Below the pieces are notes generated by a model that saw only the letters and a program-made list of their open reading frames with translations, was not told where the DNA came from and searched no databases. Positions 11,830 to 22,019 of a DNA stretch of 64,000 bases are shown piece after piece. The DNA comes from Malaya genurostris (Eukaryota; Arthropoda; Insecta; Diptera; Culicidae): NCBI RefSeq assembly GCF_030247185.1, contig NC_080571.1, positions 342,493,379 to 342,557,378 of the forward strand. Direction: 5' to 3'. A program made the translations under genes and the position numbers. Each line of letters opens with the position of its first letter. The first letter of the stretch is position 1.

Positions 11830-13800
11830 AGCTCAAAATATTATTTAAAAAATACAGAACTGTTTTAATGCCAAATGGTGTCTTCTGGCGATCTTATTTT
11901 CCAGTATTTGAAATACGAGTAAAAGTGCTGTCAGGGTTGCCAGTTTTTTTAATAACTTCCAGATTAAAAATACATACTCTTTGCAGTTTGCTATTAGAGT
12001 ATAGGTATAAGTATACGTCGTATGTCGCCAATCTGAGTAATTCGTTTTCGTTGAGTTATAGTGAAAATTTAAAACTACAGACTATGGTTCATAATGACAA
12101 TTTTGAGCAAATTCATCCGAGTGTTAGAATTAATCAAAAGCTATATCCTATATCTATTAGAAGGCCAAAAGTAAATTTCATCGTTAGTAATAATGAAAGA
12201 CATCATAGCTTTAATGGTTGGACCAAAATTGACTTTTTATTTATTTCAAATCACTCTTCTCTTCTCCGCCGGCACTCAAGCAAAACAACTGCCATTAGCT
12301 GAAACATGATTTCTGGTTTGATTACTAGAAGGTATGAATATAAATAAATTTGCCTTTCCATTCGCGAGTTTGTTTTTTTTTTTTTTTTTTTTTGGTACCA
12401 CCAGATGCATACGAAACGAAATAACTCGGATACATCACCATAAGTAATAATCAACAAAACGACAGGCAAAACAAAAGTGAAACAATGCGAAACGTGAGTA
12501 CCAGTGGGCATATTATCCTCACGGTGCTGATTGAATTAAATAAGCGATTAATATTCCTGAATTGTTGTTTCCTTATGGGTATTTTGCCATCAGTAACTGC
12601 TGATGTGAACTTGAAAAATTTCGGCCGATGGCTCTTTATATACTTGCAAATGCGTAATTGGAAATAAAATTATTTTTCATCGACTGTTTATTTTTTTCGA
12701 AAAAGATCAACTGATTGCACAAAATGAAAGTATTCTCGATGCCACGAAACAACGCCCGGCAGATCCTGTTTCTCCCTGTCGAAACAAAATCGAACCACGG
12801 TTCACAAACGAAATCGAAAATGTTTCAAGGTCATCGAATTGATATTCACATGCAGTTTCCATACCGGACCCAACCCGATTCGGGACTGCGTCATCAACAA
12901 CAACATCATCATCATCATCATCATTACCATCAAAATTCTCGCCACTCGCATGCACCAGCATAAAGTTTGAGATTCACATTTCGAACAGCAACGCGGTAAT
13001 TCAAACGAACCGAACCGAACATTTGCTTGCCCCGAGTAATGATCGTGGGATAACGCGTATTAGCCGAAAACCGAAATTGCAATACTACCCCCGCAAAGCG
13101 CAAAGCGCGAGGCTGTTTTTGGGCAATGGCCAGCGAAATTCCGACCAACAAACGTTGAACTGAACGAGCGCGAATGAGCTTGATCCGATAGCCCAAGAAA
13201 ACATTTGCGAAAATTAATAACTCTGGAAGGCGACATCCGCTTCCCGCCGGATCCGTCTCCTCTTTCGGAATGAGAGGCTGCAAAGAATAAAAAAAATGTT
13301 GTACACGGATTCTAAGTCCTATGGAACTTGGACCGGATAGTGGGATAGAAGCGTTTGTTAACGTTTCTGCGAATTATAAGCTTCATTCAAAGTATTATTC
13401 ATAGTAATTTTACATGAGCTCAAATCAAGAAGGAATCCAATCATTTTTTTTCCTTCAACTGGAAGTGTTTACTGTCTAAAGCACTCTGCGACAATTGGTT
13501 CAAATGGAAGAAGTAAAGCATCAATTCAAAATTTTAAACCACGTGAGCAAGAAATTTCCATTTATTCCTAAAGAAATAGGTTTTTAACGAAGCCGTATCA
13601 TGTAACCGATCGTTGTCGTGATGCAAATTTATAGAATTGTTCATAAACTCATAATTTACCGGTTTTCCTTCTTCAAACGAGTTTGTTGGGTTCGATGTAC
13701 ACTCGCTCAAAGAGTGAATCGAAAATAAGCTATCCACAATTTTTTCTTTCAAATTATGTTAAAAATCGATATTTTATTCAAACTAAAAATTGATCCTTTA
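11830..13800. other. Gene-free stretch with simple repeats
   Basis: Holds a poly-T run of about 24 bases at 12370-12393 and a (CAT)n tract. The open frames at 11868-12302, 12707-12961 and 12930-13283 have no recognisable domain. The sequence at 12.7-13.3 kb is less AT-rich and may be unique host DNA. Confidence 0.45.
12895..12933. repeat. (CAA)n/(CAT)n microsatellite
   Basis: CAACAACAA runs into CATCATCAT. It produces a poly-histidine stretch in one frame, which is an artefact of the repeat. Confidence 0.9.
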
Positions 13801-13843
13801 TTGTACGAGGTTAAACTTGAGCAAAGTGAAAACCGGATGAAAT

Positions 13844-14649
13844 CTAAGTTATTCCTTCACGAATTTTCGAACTTTTGATTGAACGAAGTTCGGACAAGTG
13901 TTGCATCGCATGTTTTGGACGCTTGAGCTCAAATTTTTTTGAACTCCTGCATGTTCCCAGCTGCCTTACCAGTTTTCTGGAAGACCCTCTCTGCGATTGT
14001 CCAGTAACGTTCGATGGGTCGAAGCTGAGGGCAATTTGGTGGATTGAGTTTTTCTCAACGAAATTTATACCCTTTTCCTCAAGCCAATTGTGAGTGGTTT
14101 TGGCATTGTGAGAAGACGCTAAATCCCGCCAAAACAGTGGAGGTGTACTATGCTTCTTATTTAAAGGCAGCAATCTCTTCTGGAGACACTCAGATGGATA
14201 GATTTCTACATTTATAGTTCCGCTAGTGTAAAAAATAGTTGACTTCAAACCACAGGAACATATTGCTTGCCATACCAGTACCTTTCGACCAAATTTCTCC
14301 ACTTGAATCGACCTCACCGCATCGCTCACATCCTCCCCAACAACGACAGTAAAGTATTGGGGACATGGAAGGGTTTTTGAGTCCTCCTTTACACAAGTCT
14401 CATCGTCCATCAAAACGCATGCATCCGGACACTGCAAAAGACGCGAATACAATTTCCGGACCCTTGTTGCTGCACGCTTCTTCTGTTCTACACTTTGTTA
14501 CGAGATTTTCTGCTTCTTGTAGGTCTTCAGATGATTTCGCCTCTTCCGACACTCGTTCCTGCTTTTTTGGCCAAATCACGTATTGACATAGATTTGTGCT
14601 TCGTGATTAGAGATACCACTTTCCGGTCCAGTTTCGGGTTGGAAGTGTT
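13844..14649 (-). pseudogene. DD37E transposase, C-terminal part of split gene
   Basis: The catalytic part of a second DD37E transposase. MDDETCVKED, then VWQAICSCG, then FWRDLASSH are in one frame. The final Glu motif (NCPQLRPIERYW) is in a shifted frame after about 14070, so a small indel occurred there. With it restored, the D-to-E spacing is again 37 residues. The preceding linker (NPKLDRKVVSLI, then IRDLAKKAGTS) is visible at about 14560-14640 and has one more frame break. The gene stops abruptly at the TSD at 14650-14662, where the I element is inserted. Its helix-turn-helix resumes at 23867-23927, beyond the 9.2 kb insertion. Confidence 0.85.
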
Positions 14650-14662
14650 CCCCAAACTTATT
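14650..14662. repeat. Target-site duplication, left copy (I element 1)
   Basis: CCCCAAACTTATT here and again at 23867-23879. The pair brackets the I element and identifies a single insertion into the DD37E gene. Confidence 0.9.
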
Positions 14663-15345
14663 TTTATTTTTTTTTATTCAATAATATATATTAAGGCACA
14701 CTGCGTTAAGCTATAAGATGCCGAGGGCATTAATTTTACTACTTAAAATTAGAGTAATTTATTCTATTTCCTGATGTGATTTCGAGATCAGATTTCAAGG
14801 ATGTAGTCTCCAACTAGTCATCGGCAGCGTCTGGTCGGTTGGAACTTGTACGCTGAATTATCCTGGTGACGTTGGTACGCATCGATGGTTTTCGTATTCT
14901 TTCGTGTGGGTCCGCGGGAAACACCCCCGGGCAGCGAGAACCCGGCGGGTGGCCCGCGCGTTGATCATCGACTGAAAGGAGTGAAACAAGGAGAAATAAA
15001 TGTTGCTGGAAAAAGGGATAAGAAAGTGAAATTACTTAGCTCAGCGAAAAGATCTAATTAGTTAACGTCGAGATAGTGAAGAGACGAAAGAAGGGGGAGC
15101 AAAACAAAATTAGTGTCAGCACAAAGATCTTGTTAGTTCCGAAGAAGATGGTGAACATATGTTGGATGAGGAGTTGCGAGCGGATGTTAGGATCGAGGTT
15201 GAACTGAAATATCATCGGGGGATAAGTGAAGACTTTCTAAGGAATACTAGCTCATTTTGCAAAAAAGCAAGATTTCGTTTCGCTTTTATTTCATTGGCTT
15301 AAACATCCACGTGGAATGGGATAAAGGTTTCTGAGAGAACACAGA
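14663..15345 (-). other. 3' UTR of I element copy 1
   Basis: Runs from the ORF2 stop to the A-rich tail. It contains a GC-rich stem-loop (14913-14958) and is alignable with the 3' UTR of copy 2 at 56803-57380 (shared 'aaggcacactgc', 'agatgcc', 'agatcttgttagttcc'). Confidence 0.75.
14913..14958 (-). promoter_or_regulatory. Conserved 3' UTR stem-loop, I copy 1
   Basis: Three stacked helices: CGCGGG (14913-14918) with CCCGCG (14953-14958), CACCC (14922-14926) with GGGTG (14947-14951), and CCGGG (14927-14931) with CCCGG (14941-14945). The apical loop is about 9 bases. The fold recurs at 57011-57056 with a compensatory base-pair change. In non-LTR elements the 3' UTR is where the reverse transcriptase binds its template. 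That role here is inferred. Confidence 0.65.
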
Positions 15346-18300
15346 TCAGACTTGTACGTTGATGATTTTTATGAACTGGTATAAGAGTGACATATAGGGA
15401 AGGTCTCGATGAGCCAACACGTCTCGTACTGGAACCCCGGGTGATATACCTCGGGCCCGAAGGGAGTCCATTAGCTGCGATCTGGCGCCACAATACTCGG
15501 TACATGCCCAGACAATATGTTCGATGTCGTGATAACCCTTACCGCAAATGCAGAGACCGCTCTCCACGAGGCCGATACGCCGGAGGTGTGCATTCAAGAT
15601 GTGGTGATTAGACATGAGCCGGGACATCACACGAATGAAATCACGACCCACATTCATCCCTCTGAACCAAGGTTTCGTCGATACCTTCGGGATAATGGAG
15701 TGTAACCATCGTCCCAGCTCCCCATTACTCCATGAAGTTTGCCAACTTTCGAGAGTCCTTCGACGAGATATACTGAAAAATTCGTTGAAGCAAATTGGTC
15801 TTTCGTAAATTTCACCATTTAATGCGCCCGCCTTAGCCAATGAGTCTGCCTTTTCATTTCCCGGAATGGAACAATGTGAAGGGACCCAGACTAACGATAT
15901 TGAATAAGACCGTTCAGATAAAGTTCGCAAGTGTTCCCGTATTTTCCCCAGGAAATATGGGGGATACTTTCCTGGCTTCATTGCCCGGAGAGCTTCTATT
16001 GAGCTTAGACTGTCCGTGACAATGAAGTAATGGTCTTTGGGCAAGGTTTCAATGATCTCAAGGGTGTACTGAATAGCAGCTAATTCTGCGACGTAAACTG
16101 AAGCCGGATCACTGAGTTTGTAAGAAGCGGTGATGTTCTGATTGAAGATACCGAAGCCTGTGGACCCGTTGAGATTTGATCCGTCAGTGTAAAACATCTT
16201 TTCACAGTCGACTGCTCTAAAATTATTGTAAAAAATATTAGGGGTCACTTGAGGGCGTATGTAATCTGGAATTCCACGAATCTCTTCTCTCATGGATGTG
16301 TCGAAAAACACAGTAGAATCAGAAGTATCCAAGAAATGAGCACGGTTGGAAACAAACGAAGAAGGATTAATATTCTGAGCCATGTAATCAAAATACAAGG
16401 ACATAAAACGGGTCTGAGAATTGAGCTCAACAAGCCTTTCGAAGTTTTCAATCACCATTGGATTCAAGATATCGCATCGGATTAGCAATCGATATGAAAG
16501 ATCCCAGAATCGGTTTTTCAATGGTAAGACGCCCGCCAGTACTTCAAGACTCATCGTATGAGTCGACTGCATGCAACCTAAGGCAATACACAAACAACGA
16601 TACTGAATTCTTTCCAGCTTGATAAAATGGGTGTTTGCCGCGGATCGGAAGCAGAAGCATCCGTATTCCATTACGGACAATATCGTTGTTTGGTACAACC
16701 TGATCAGGTCTCCTGGGTGGGCACCCCACCATGATCCAGTTATTGTACGAAGAAAGTTGATTCTCTGCTGGCATTTCTGTTTCAGATACCTAATATGACA
16801 TCCCCAGGTGCCTTTTGAGTCGAACCAGACCCCGAGATATTTAAATGTGAAGACCTGAGCTATGGTTTCACCCCCTAGTTGAAGCTGTAATTGTGCTGGT
16901 TCTCGCTTCCTCGAAAATACAACCAGCTCAGTTTTCTCCGTAGAGAACTCGATACCCATTTGAAGAGCCCATGTCGACAAGTTGTCGAGGGTATCTTGCA
17001 ATGGTCCTTGGAGATCGGCAGCTTTGGGTCCTATAATAGACACAACGCTGTCATCGGCAAGTTGTCTTAGCGTGCAAGATGTGTTGATACATTCATCGAT
17101 ATTACTTACGTAAAAATTGTATAAAAGGGGGCTTAAGCATGAGCCCTGAGGAAGACCCATGTAGCTGAATCGTATTGTCGACAAATCACCATGCGCAAAG
17201 TACATGTGTTTCTCAGACAATAGATTATGTAAAAAGTTGTTCAAAACTGGCGAAAGACCATGCTGATGCAACTTCTCAGATAGGATATTTATAGAAACTG
17301 AGTCAAAAGCCCCCTTAATGTCTAGGAAAACTGACGCCATTTGTTCTTTACGAGCAAATGCCATTTGAATTTCTGTTGAGAGCAACGCAAGACAATCGTT
17401 CGTTCCTTTGCCTTTGCGGAAACCAAATTGTGTGCCTGAAAGCAAGCCATTAGTCTCGACCCAATTGTCTAAACGAAAGAGAATCATTTTTTCAAACAAC
17501 TTCCGGATGCAGGAGAGCATAGCAATCGGCCGATACGAATTGTGATCGGAGGCTGGTTTCCCAGGTTTTTGAATGGCGATAACTCTCACTTGTCTCCAGT
17601 CATGAGGGACAATATTACCCTCGAGGAACTTGTTGAATATATTCAACAAGCGCCTTTTGGCAGAGTCAGGCAGATTTTTCAACAAGTTGAATTTAATTCT
17701 GTCTAGCCCCGGGGCTTTATTGTTACATGACAGAAGCGCAAGTGAGAGCTCTACCATCGAAAACGGTGTTTCGTTTGTATTCGATATCGCGACGCGGGAG
17801 ATCTTCTGTTCCGGAACAGAATCGGGGCATACTTTTTTAGCGAAATCGAATATCCAGCTGTTAGAATATTCCTCGCTTTCGTTCGTCGTGTTTTGGTTAC
17901 GCATTCGTCGAGCAGTGTTCCAAAGAGTGCTCATCGATGTTTCTTTTGTTAATCCGTCAACAAACCGTCGCCAATAACCTAGTTTCTTTGCTTTAACTAA
18001 GTTCTTCATTCGCTTGTCTAGCGCCGTGTAATTCCGATAATTATCAGATGTTCCGTTTTTTCTGAATTTTTTGAATGCTAGAGATCTTTCAGCGTTCAGA
18101 GATGAGCACTCTTTGTCCCACCACGGGTTGGGAGGACGGATGTTAGTTTTCGCGCCGGGTACACGTTTCGTCTGAGCTTGAATCGCGGAGTCGAGAATCA
18201 AGCCAGCCAAAAACGTGTACTCTTCCTCCGGAGGAAGTTTTTGTGTTGTTTCTAGTTTCTCAGATATCAAGATTGCGTAGCATTTCCAATCAATATTTCG

Positions 18301-19038
18301 TGTGAGGTCATACGAAACATTGATTGTCTCCAATGATCTCAATCCCCTGGCGACTGAAATTACGATAGGTAGATGATCGCTACCATGGGGATCAGGGATT
18401 GCCTCCCACTTGCAATCTAGTCGTAACGAGGTCGAGCAAAGGGATAAATCCAGCGCACTTGGTCTTGCTGGTGGTGGGGGAATCCGTGTCATTTCTCCCG
18501 AGTTCAGAATAGTCATATTGAAGCTATCGCAAATATCATAGATCGCGGTTGATCTGTTGTCATCATGAAGACAACCCCATCCCGTACCGTGAGAGTTGAA
18601 GTCTCCTAAAACTAACGTCGGCGCAGGAAGAAGTTGCATGATGTCGCTGAGCCATTGGAACCCAACCGAGACTCTTGGGGGAATGTAAATGGAAGCAATG
18701 CAAAGGTCCTTGCCTTTGATTGTGATATGACATGCGACCACTTCAATACCTGGTATCGAGGGGAGGTTAATTCGATAGAAAGAATAGCACTTTTTGATCC
18801 CCAAAAGTACTCCTCCGTAGGGGTTATCTCGATCCAAGCGAATAATGTTAAAATCGTGGAAGTTGAGGGAAATATTCGAAGTCAACCAGGTTTCACATAA
18901 TGCAAACGCGTCACATTTCACACTATTTATTAAAATTTTGAAGGAATCAATTTTCGGGATAATACTTCTGCAATTCCACTGTAAGACAGTGATTGAATCC
19001 TCAACCCCGTTCGATGAGTTAGCCATCGAAGGATACAA
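15346..19038 (-). CDS. I-element ORF2 polyprotein, intact, copy 1
   Basis: An open frame of 1230 codons, likely starting at the fifth codon (MANSSN), because the copy 2 protein starts MAKSP. Domains: APE endonuclease about residues 16-240 (CETW at 48, GDFNSHG at 145, SDHLPI at 230). The reverse transcriptase spans about 485-770 (IQKPGK at 489, FLDIKGAFD around 573, LPQGSCLSP around 629, catalytic ADD at 661-663 in the variant context QLADD). RNase H spans about 949-1075 with TDGS, AELAA, TDSLSS and the HCSIPGNEKAD tail. A Cys-His cluster (CxC-x8-H-x4-C) lies at 1163-1179. It nicks target DNA and copies the element's RNA at the nick. All catalytic residues I can check are present, with no stop or frameshift. 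The LOA-like insertion lies upstream and left this frame whole. Confidence 0.9.
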   Translation of the reverse strand: MYPSMANSSNGVEDSITVLQWNCRSIIPKIDSFKILINSVKCDAFALCETWLTSNISLNFHDFNIIRLDRDNPYGGVLLGIKKCYSFYRINLPSIPGIEVVACHITIKGKDLCIASIYIPPRVSVGFQWLSDIMQLLPAPTLVLGDFNSHGTGWGCLHDDNRSTAIYDICDSFNMTILNSGEMTRIPPPPARPSALDLSLCSTSLRLDCKWEAIPDPHGSDHLPIVISVARGLRSLETINVSYDLTRNIDWKCYAILISEKLETTQKLPPEEEYTFLAGLILDSAIQAQTKRVPGAKTNIRPPNPWWDKECSSLNAERSLAFKKFRKNGTSDNYRNYTALDKRMKNLVKAKKLGYWRRFVDGLTKETSMSTLWNTARRMRNQNTTNESEEYSNSWIFDFAKKVCPDSVPEQKISRVAISNTNETPFSMVELSLALLSCNNKAPGLDRIKFNLLKNLPDSAKRRLLNIFNKFLEGNIVPHDWRQVRVIAIQKPGKPASDHNSYRPIAMLSCIRKLFEKMILFRLDNWVETNGLLSGTQFGFRKGKGTNDCLALLSTEIQMAFARKEQMASVFLDIKGAFDSVSINILSEKLHQHGLSPVLNNFLHNLLSEKHMYFAHGDLSTIRFSYMGLPQGSCLSPLLYNFYVSNIDECINTSCTLRQLADDSVVSIIGPKAADLQGPLQDTLDNLSTWALQMGIEFSTEKTELVVFSRKREPAQLQLQLGGETIAQVFTFKYLGVWFDSKGTWGCHIRYLKQKCQQRINFLRTITGSWWGAHPGDLIRLYQTTILSVMEYGCFCFRSAANTHFIKLERIQYRCLCIALGCMQSTHTMSLEVLAGVLPLKNRFWDLSYRLLIRCDILNPMVIENFERLVELNSQTRFMSLYFDYMAQNINPSSFVSNRAHFLDTSDSTVFFDTSMREEIRGIPDYIRPQVTPNIFYNNFRAVDCEKMFYTDGSNLNGSTGFGIFNQNITASYKLSDPASVYVAELAAIQYTLEIIETLPKDHYFIVTDSLSSIEALRAMKPGKYPPYFLGKIREHLRTLSERSYSISLVWVPSHCSIPGNEKADSLAKAGALNGEIYERPICFNEFFSISRRRTLESWQTSWSNGELGRWLHSIIPKVSTKPWFRGMNVGRDFIRVMSRLMSNHHILNAHLRRIGLVESGLCICGKGYHDIEHIVWACTEYCGARSQLMDSLRARGISPGVPVRDVLAHRDLPYMSLLYQFIKIINVQV

Positions 19039-19122
19039 TCACTGAAAGGAGGGGCCATGTAGCAGTCAACTGCTTCAAAAATGTTCTAACTGTTGGCATA
19101 AATGTCATAATCATACTTTTAA
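18744..19122. repeat. 379 bp direct repeat, left copy
   Basis: Identical by eye, base for base, to 21641-22019. The repeat covers the end of ORF1 and the first about 95 codons of ORF2 and flanks the LOA-like element exactly. It behaves as a very long target-site duplication or a duplication made during insertion. Two further bases at the left edge (TT) are also shared. Confidence 0.9.
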
Positions 19123-19235
19123 AGCCGTGTGGCATCCGGCGGAATTATTTTTTACCAAGAATTGATCCACTGGTTTCCTATTCCATGTCGTAAAAGGCCA
19201 CAAAAATAGGAACTCCTAAGTCAAGGTGTATTTCC

Positions 19236-21127
19236 GTGCCGATGGCTGAATGGCTGCAGGAGGTTAAACATTGCAGTCGTGAACGGAATATCTTGGGTTT
19301 TTCCCTTACTGGATACACGCAATGCTTAGCAATCAACTTCTTTGATCATCGATTCGGCAGGCCAGAGATTAGAAAGCTGAGTGTCTGTGGGTGTCCTCAA
19401 GGTGGTGTACTATCCCCACTTTTATGGAACCTAGTCGCTGATAGTTTGTTAAGGAAACTTAATAACCTTGGATTTCCGACTTATGGTTTTGCCGACGATT
19501 ATCATATATTGATGACCGGTATAAGCATTAACACTCTCTTTGATTTAATGCAGCAAGCCCTGCGATCTGTTGAACAATGGTGTTGTCAGGTTTGGATTAT
19601 CTGTAAATCCGGGCAAAACATCAATGGTGCTTTTCACTCATCGTAGGATAATTACAGGAGCTCGTCCGTTGCAGTTCTTTGGTTCAGGGGTCACTGTGGT
19701 CGATCAAGTTAAATACGTCGGGGTTATTCTTGACTCAAAACTGAATTGGTCTGCTCACATTGATTTCAGGATTAAAAGAGCTTGCATGGCTTTCGGCCAA
19801 TGCAGACGAGCTTTTGGAAAATCATGGGGACTCAAACCCAGATATATTCATTGGATCTACACAACTATCGTTAGACCAATTTTAGCATATGGATGTCTTG
19901 TATGGTGGCAGAAAGGAGAAGTCGCGACAGTTCAGTCAAAGCTAAATCATCTCCAAAGGATGGTCCTAATGGCGATGACAGGAGCATTCACGACAACTCC
20001 TACTGCTGCTCTAGAGGCGCTACTGTGCATTAAACCACTACATGTGTTCCTAAAACAAGAAGCATTATCTTGTGCATACCGTCTTAGGGTTACAGGGCTT
20101 TGGAACAGTAACCCATTAGAATATGCTACCAGTCACACTCGCTTGTGGTCTCAAATGGTTCCGTGGGATGAGTATTTACTCGCTCCTAGTGACCTAACTC
20201 TCACATGCAGTTTTCCTTTTAAAACATTCAATGTGAGCTATCCTCTTCGTTAGGAATGATTGTCTGGTTGTCTGGAACGACAACTTGATGAACACATAGT
20301 TTGTTTTACGGACGGTTCTCTGTTGAATGGTCGTGCTGGTGCTGGTATCTACTGTCGTGAAATAGGCTGGAGCAGTCTCATTCACTTGGTAGATACTGTA
20401 CTGTGTTCCAAGCAGAAATCTACGCAATTCTGTGTGGAGTACAATCGGCATTTCAGCAGAGGATCTGTGGTAAACGTATTTATTTTTGTTCCGACAGTCA
20501 GGCAGCCTTAAAAGCACTCAGTTCGAATGACTCACGGTCGAATCTAGTGATCGCATGTCGAACTCAAATTGAAGACCTCAGCATTTCAAATGCTGTTTAC
20601 TTCTTATGGGTACCCGGCCATTCTGGTATTACTGGAAATGAATGGGCTGATGAGTTGGCTAGAACTGGTGCAGAGAATGATTTCGTTGGTCCTGAACCAG
20701 CTTTACCACTTTCAACTAGTTGGATAAAGCACAAGATACGTTCTTGGGCTGCATCCAAACATGCCAGCTACTGGCGCAACTTGCAAACTTGCGCTCAGAC
20801 AAAGCATTTCTACCAGATTTAGATCTGAAAATGTCAAAGTGTCTACTGCATTTCTCCAAGTATCATTGAAGTGTTCTGGTCAGAGCTCTGACTGGACATT
20901 GCAAACTCAATTATCACATGGCTACTATTCAACGTGCTGAGTATTATTCGTGTGATTTGTGTGAATGCGATTATGGTACTTCATATCATCTGATATGTAA
21001 CTGTCCCGCATTGACGCAGCTACGTATCCGGGTTTTTGGTTCTCCATACATGGTTGAGTCTGTGTATGCGGAGCTAAAATTGAAGGATATTCTCTCGTTT
21101 CTCACCCAATGTGGTAAGGAGCTATAG
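19236..21127 (+). pseudogene. LOA-like RT-RNase H polyprotein remnant
   Basis: Only the C-terminal half remains. RT palm motifs are CPQGGVLSPLLW and GFADDYHIL (19390-19510). A thumb region follows (VKYVGVILDSKLNW, about 19710). RNase H comes next, with CFTDGSLLN at about 20300, FQAEIYAI at 20405, FCSDSQAAL at 20485 and WVPGHSGITGNEWADELA at 20610. The tail is a Cys-rich motif CDLCECDYGTSYHLICNC at about 20950-21005. Frame breaks occur near 19585, 20400 and 20820-20920, and two in-frame stops lie at about 20252 and 20258. Without the N-terminal half it cannot have mobilised itself, so it was either moved in trans or duplicated passively. Confidence 0.8.
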
Positions 21128-21179
21128 TCAGAAGGGTTCATCGTTCTTCCTGGAGTGAATGAATCCCTTCTGTATTAAC

Positions 21180-21600
21180 CTTAAATAGGGTTTGGCAGAT
21201 TGTTTGGCATCCTCTGGGGGGTACCGAATTTACTTCTGCTCGTACATACTGCGAGTCGTTTTGCATTCTTCCGAGAGTGCAGAATGGTGTCGCTTTTGTA
21301 AGATCTCTAAATCCTCTCGGGGGTTGGAGGTTTTATTAACAGCAGACTGTTCGGGACCTCGTAGAGGTTCAGAATTTCCTTCTGCTTCCACTAAATGTGA
21401 TCCTCAGCAGATTGTTCAGCATCCCTTAGGGGTGCAGAATTTACTTCTGCTTTTATGTGTTTTTGTGTCGTCAATTTTTCCCATCCTCCTAGTCCAACCC
21501 TTACCATTTCCTTTCAATCCTTCCCTCTTATATATCGGGAAAATGATGCTAAAAACAAATTGATGGCAAGGCACAAATCTCCAAATATCAAGGGGAACGT
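21180..21600 (+). repeat. Degenerate tandem units in LOA-like 3' UTR
   Basis: Units share CAGATTGTT, then GGCATCC or similar, then GGGGTGCAGAATTTACTTCT or variants, beginning near 21196, 21260, 21340 and 21408. They may be a structured 3' UTR repeat used for template recognition. The sequence shows the repetition only. Confidence 0.6.
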
Positions 21601-21640
21601 GCCATTTGAGCCAATTTGTTCTGATTCCTGATTCCTGATT

Positions 21641-22019
21641 CAATACCTGGTATCGAGGGGAGGTTAATTCGATAGAAAGAATAGCACTTTTTGATCCCCA
21701 AAAGTACTCCTCCGTAGGGGTTATCTCGATCCAAGCGAATAATGTTAAAATCGTGGAAGTTGAGGGAAATATTCGAAGTCAACCAGGTTTCACATAATGC
21801 AAACGCGTCACATTTCACACTATTTATTAAAATTTTGAAGGAATCAATTTTCGGGATAATACTTCTGCAATTCCACTGTAAGACAGTGATTGAATCCTCA
21901 ACCCCGTTCGATGAGTTAGCCATCGAAGGATACAATCACTGAAAGGAGGGGCCATGTAGCAGTCAACTGCTTCAAAAATGTTCTAACTGTTGGCATAAAT
22001 GTCATAATCATACTTTTAA
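21641..22019. repeat. 379 bp direct repeat, right copy
   Basis: The second copy of 18744-19122. It contains a duplicate of the ORF1 3' end and of the ORF2 start, whose frame runs into the LOA-like insert and ends there. The functional ORF2 is the left copy. Confidence 0.9.

Larger units (their letters stand above)
19123..21640 (+). mobile_element. LOA-like non-LTR element, internally deleted
   Basis: A plus-strand element of 2518 bp. The 5' 110 bases (AAGCCGTGTGGCATCCGGCG onward) look like untranslated leader. They run straight into the middle of a reverse transcriptase, so most of the N-terminal half, including the endonuclease, is missing. The element ends in a short tandem tail of CTGATTC (three units, 21621-21641) rather than poly-A. 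It lies inside I element copy 1 between the two 379 bp repeats. The LOA (Lian-like) placement rests on the RT motif GCPQGGVLSPLLW and the RNase H domain, and is tentative. Confidence 0.75.

Noticed and set aside
12715..12963. Open frame with a run of histidines, as if a His-rich protein
   Set aside because: The run is a CAT microsatellite. The surrounding residues show no domain, and the opposite strand gives an equally long Asp-rich frame.
21742..21942. Small plus-strand frame identical to one at 18845-19045
   Set aside because: Both are antisense shadows of I-element ORF2, and the identity is due to the 379 bp duplication.
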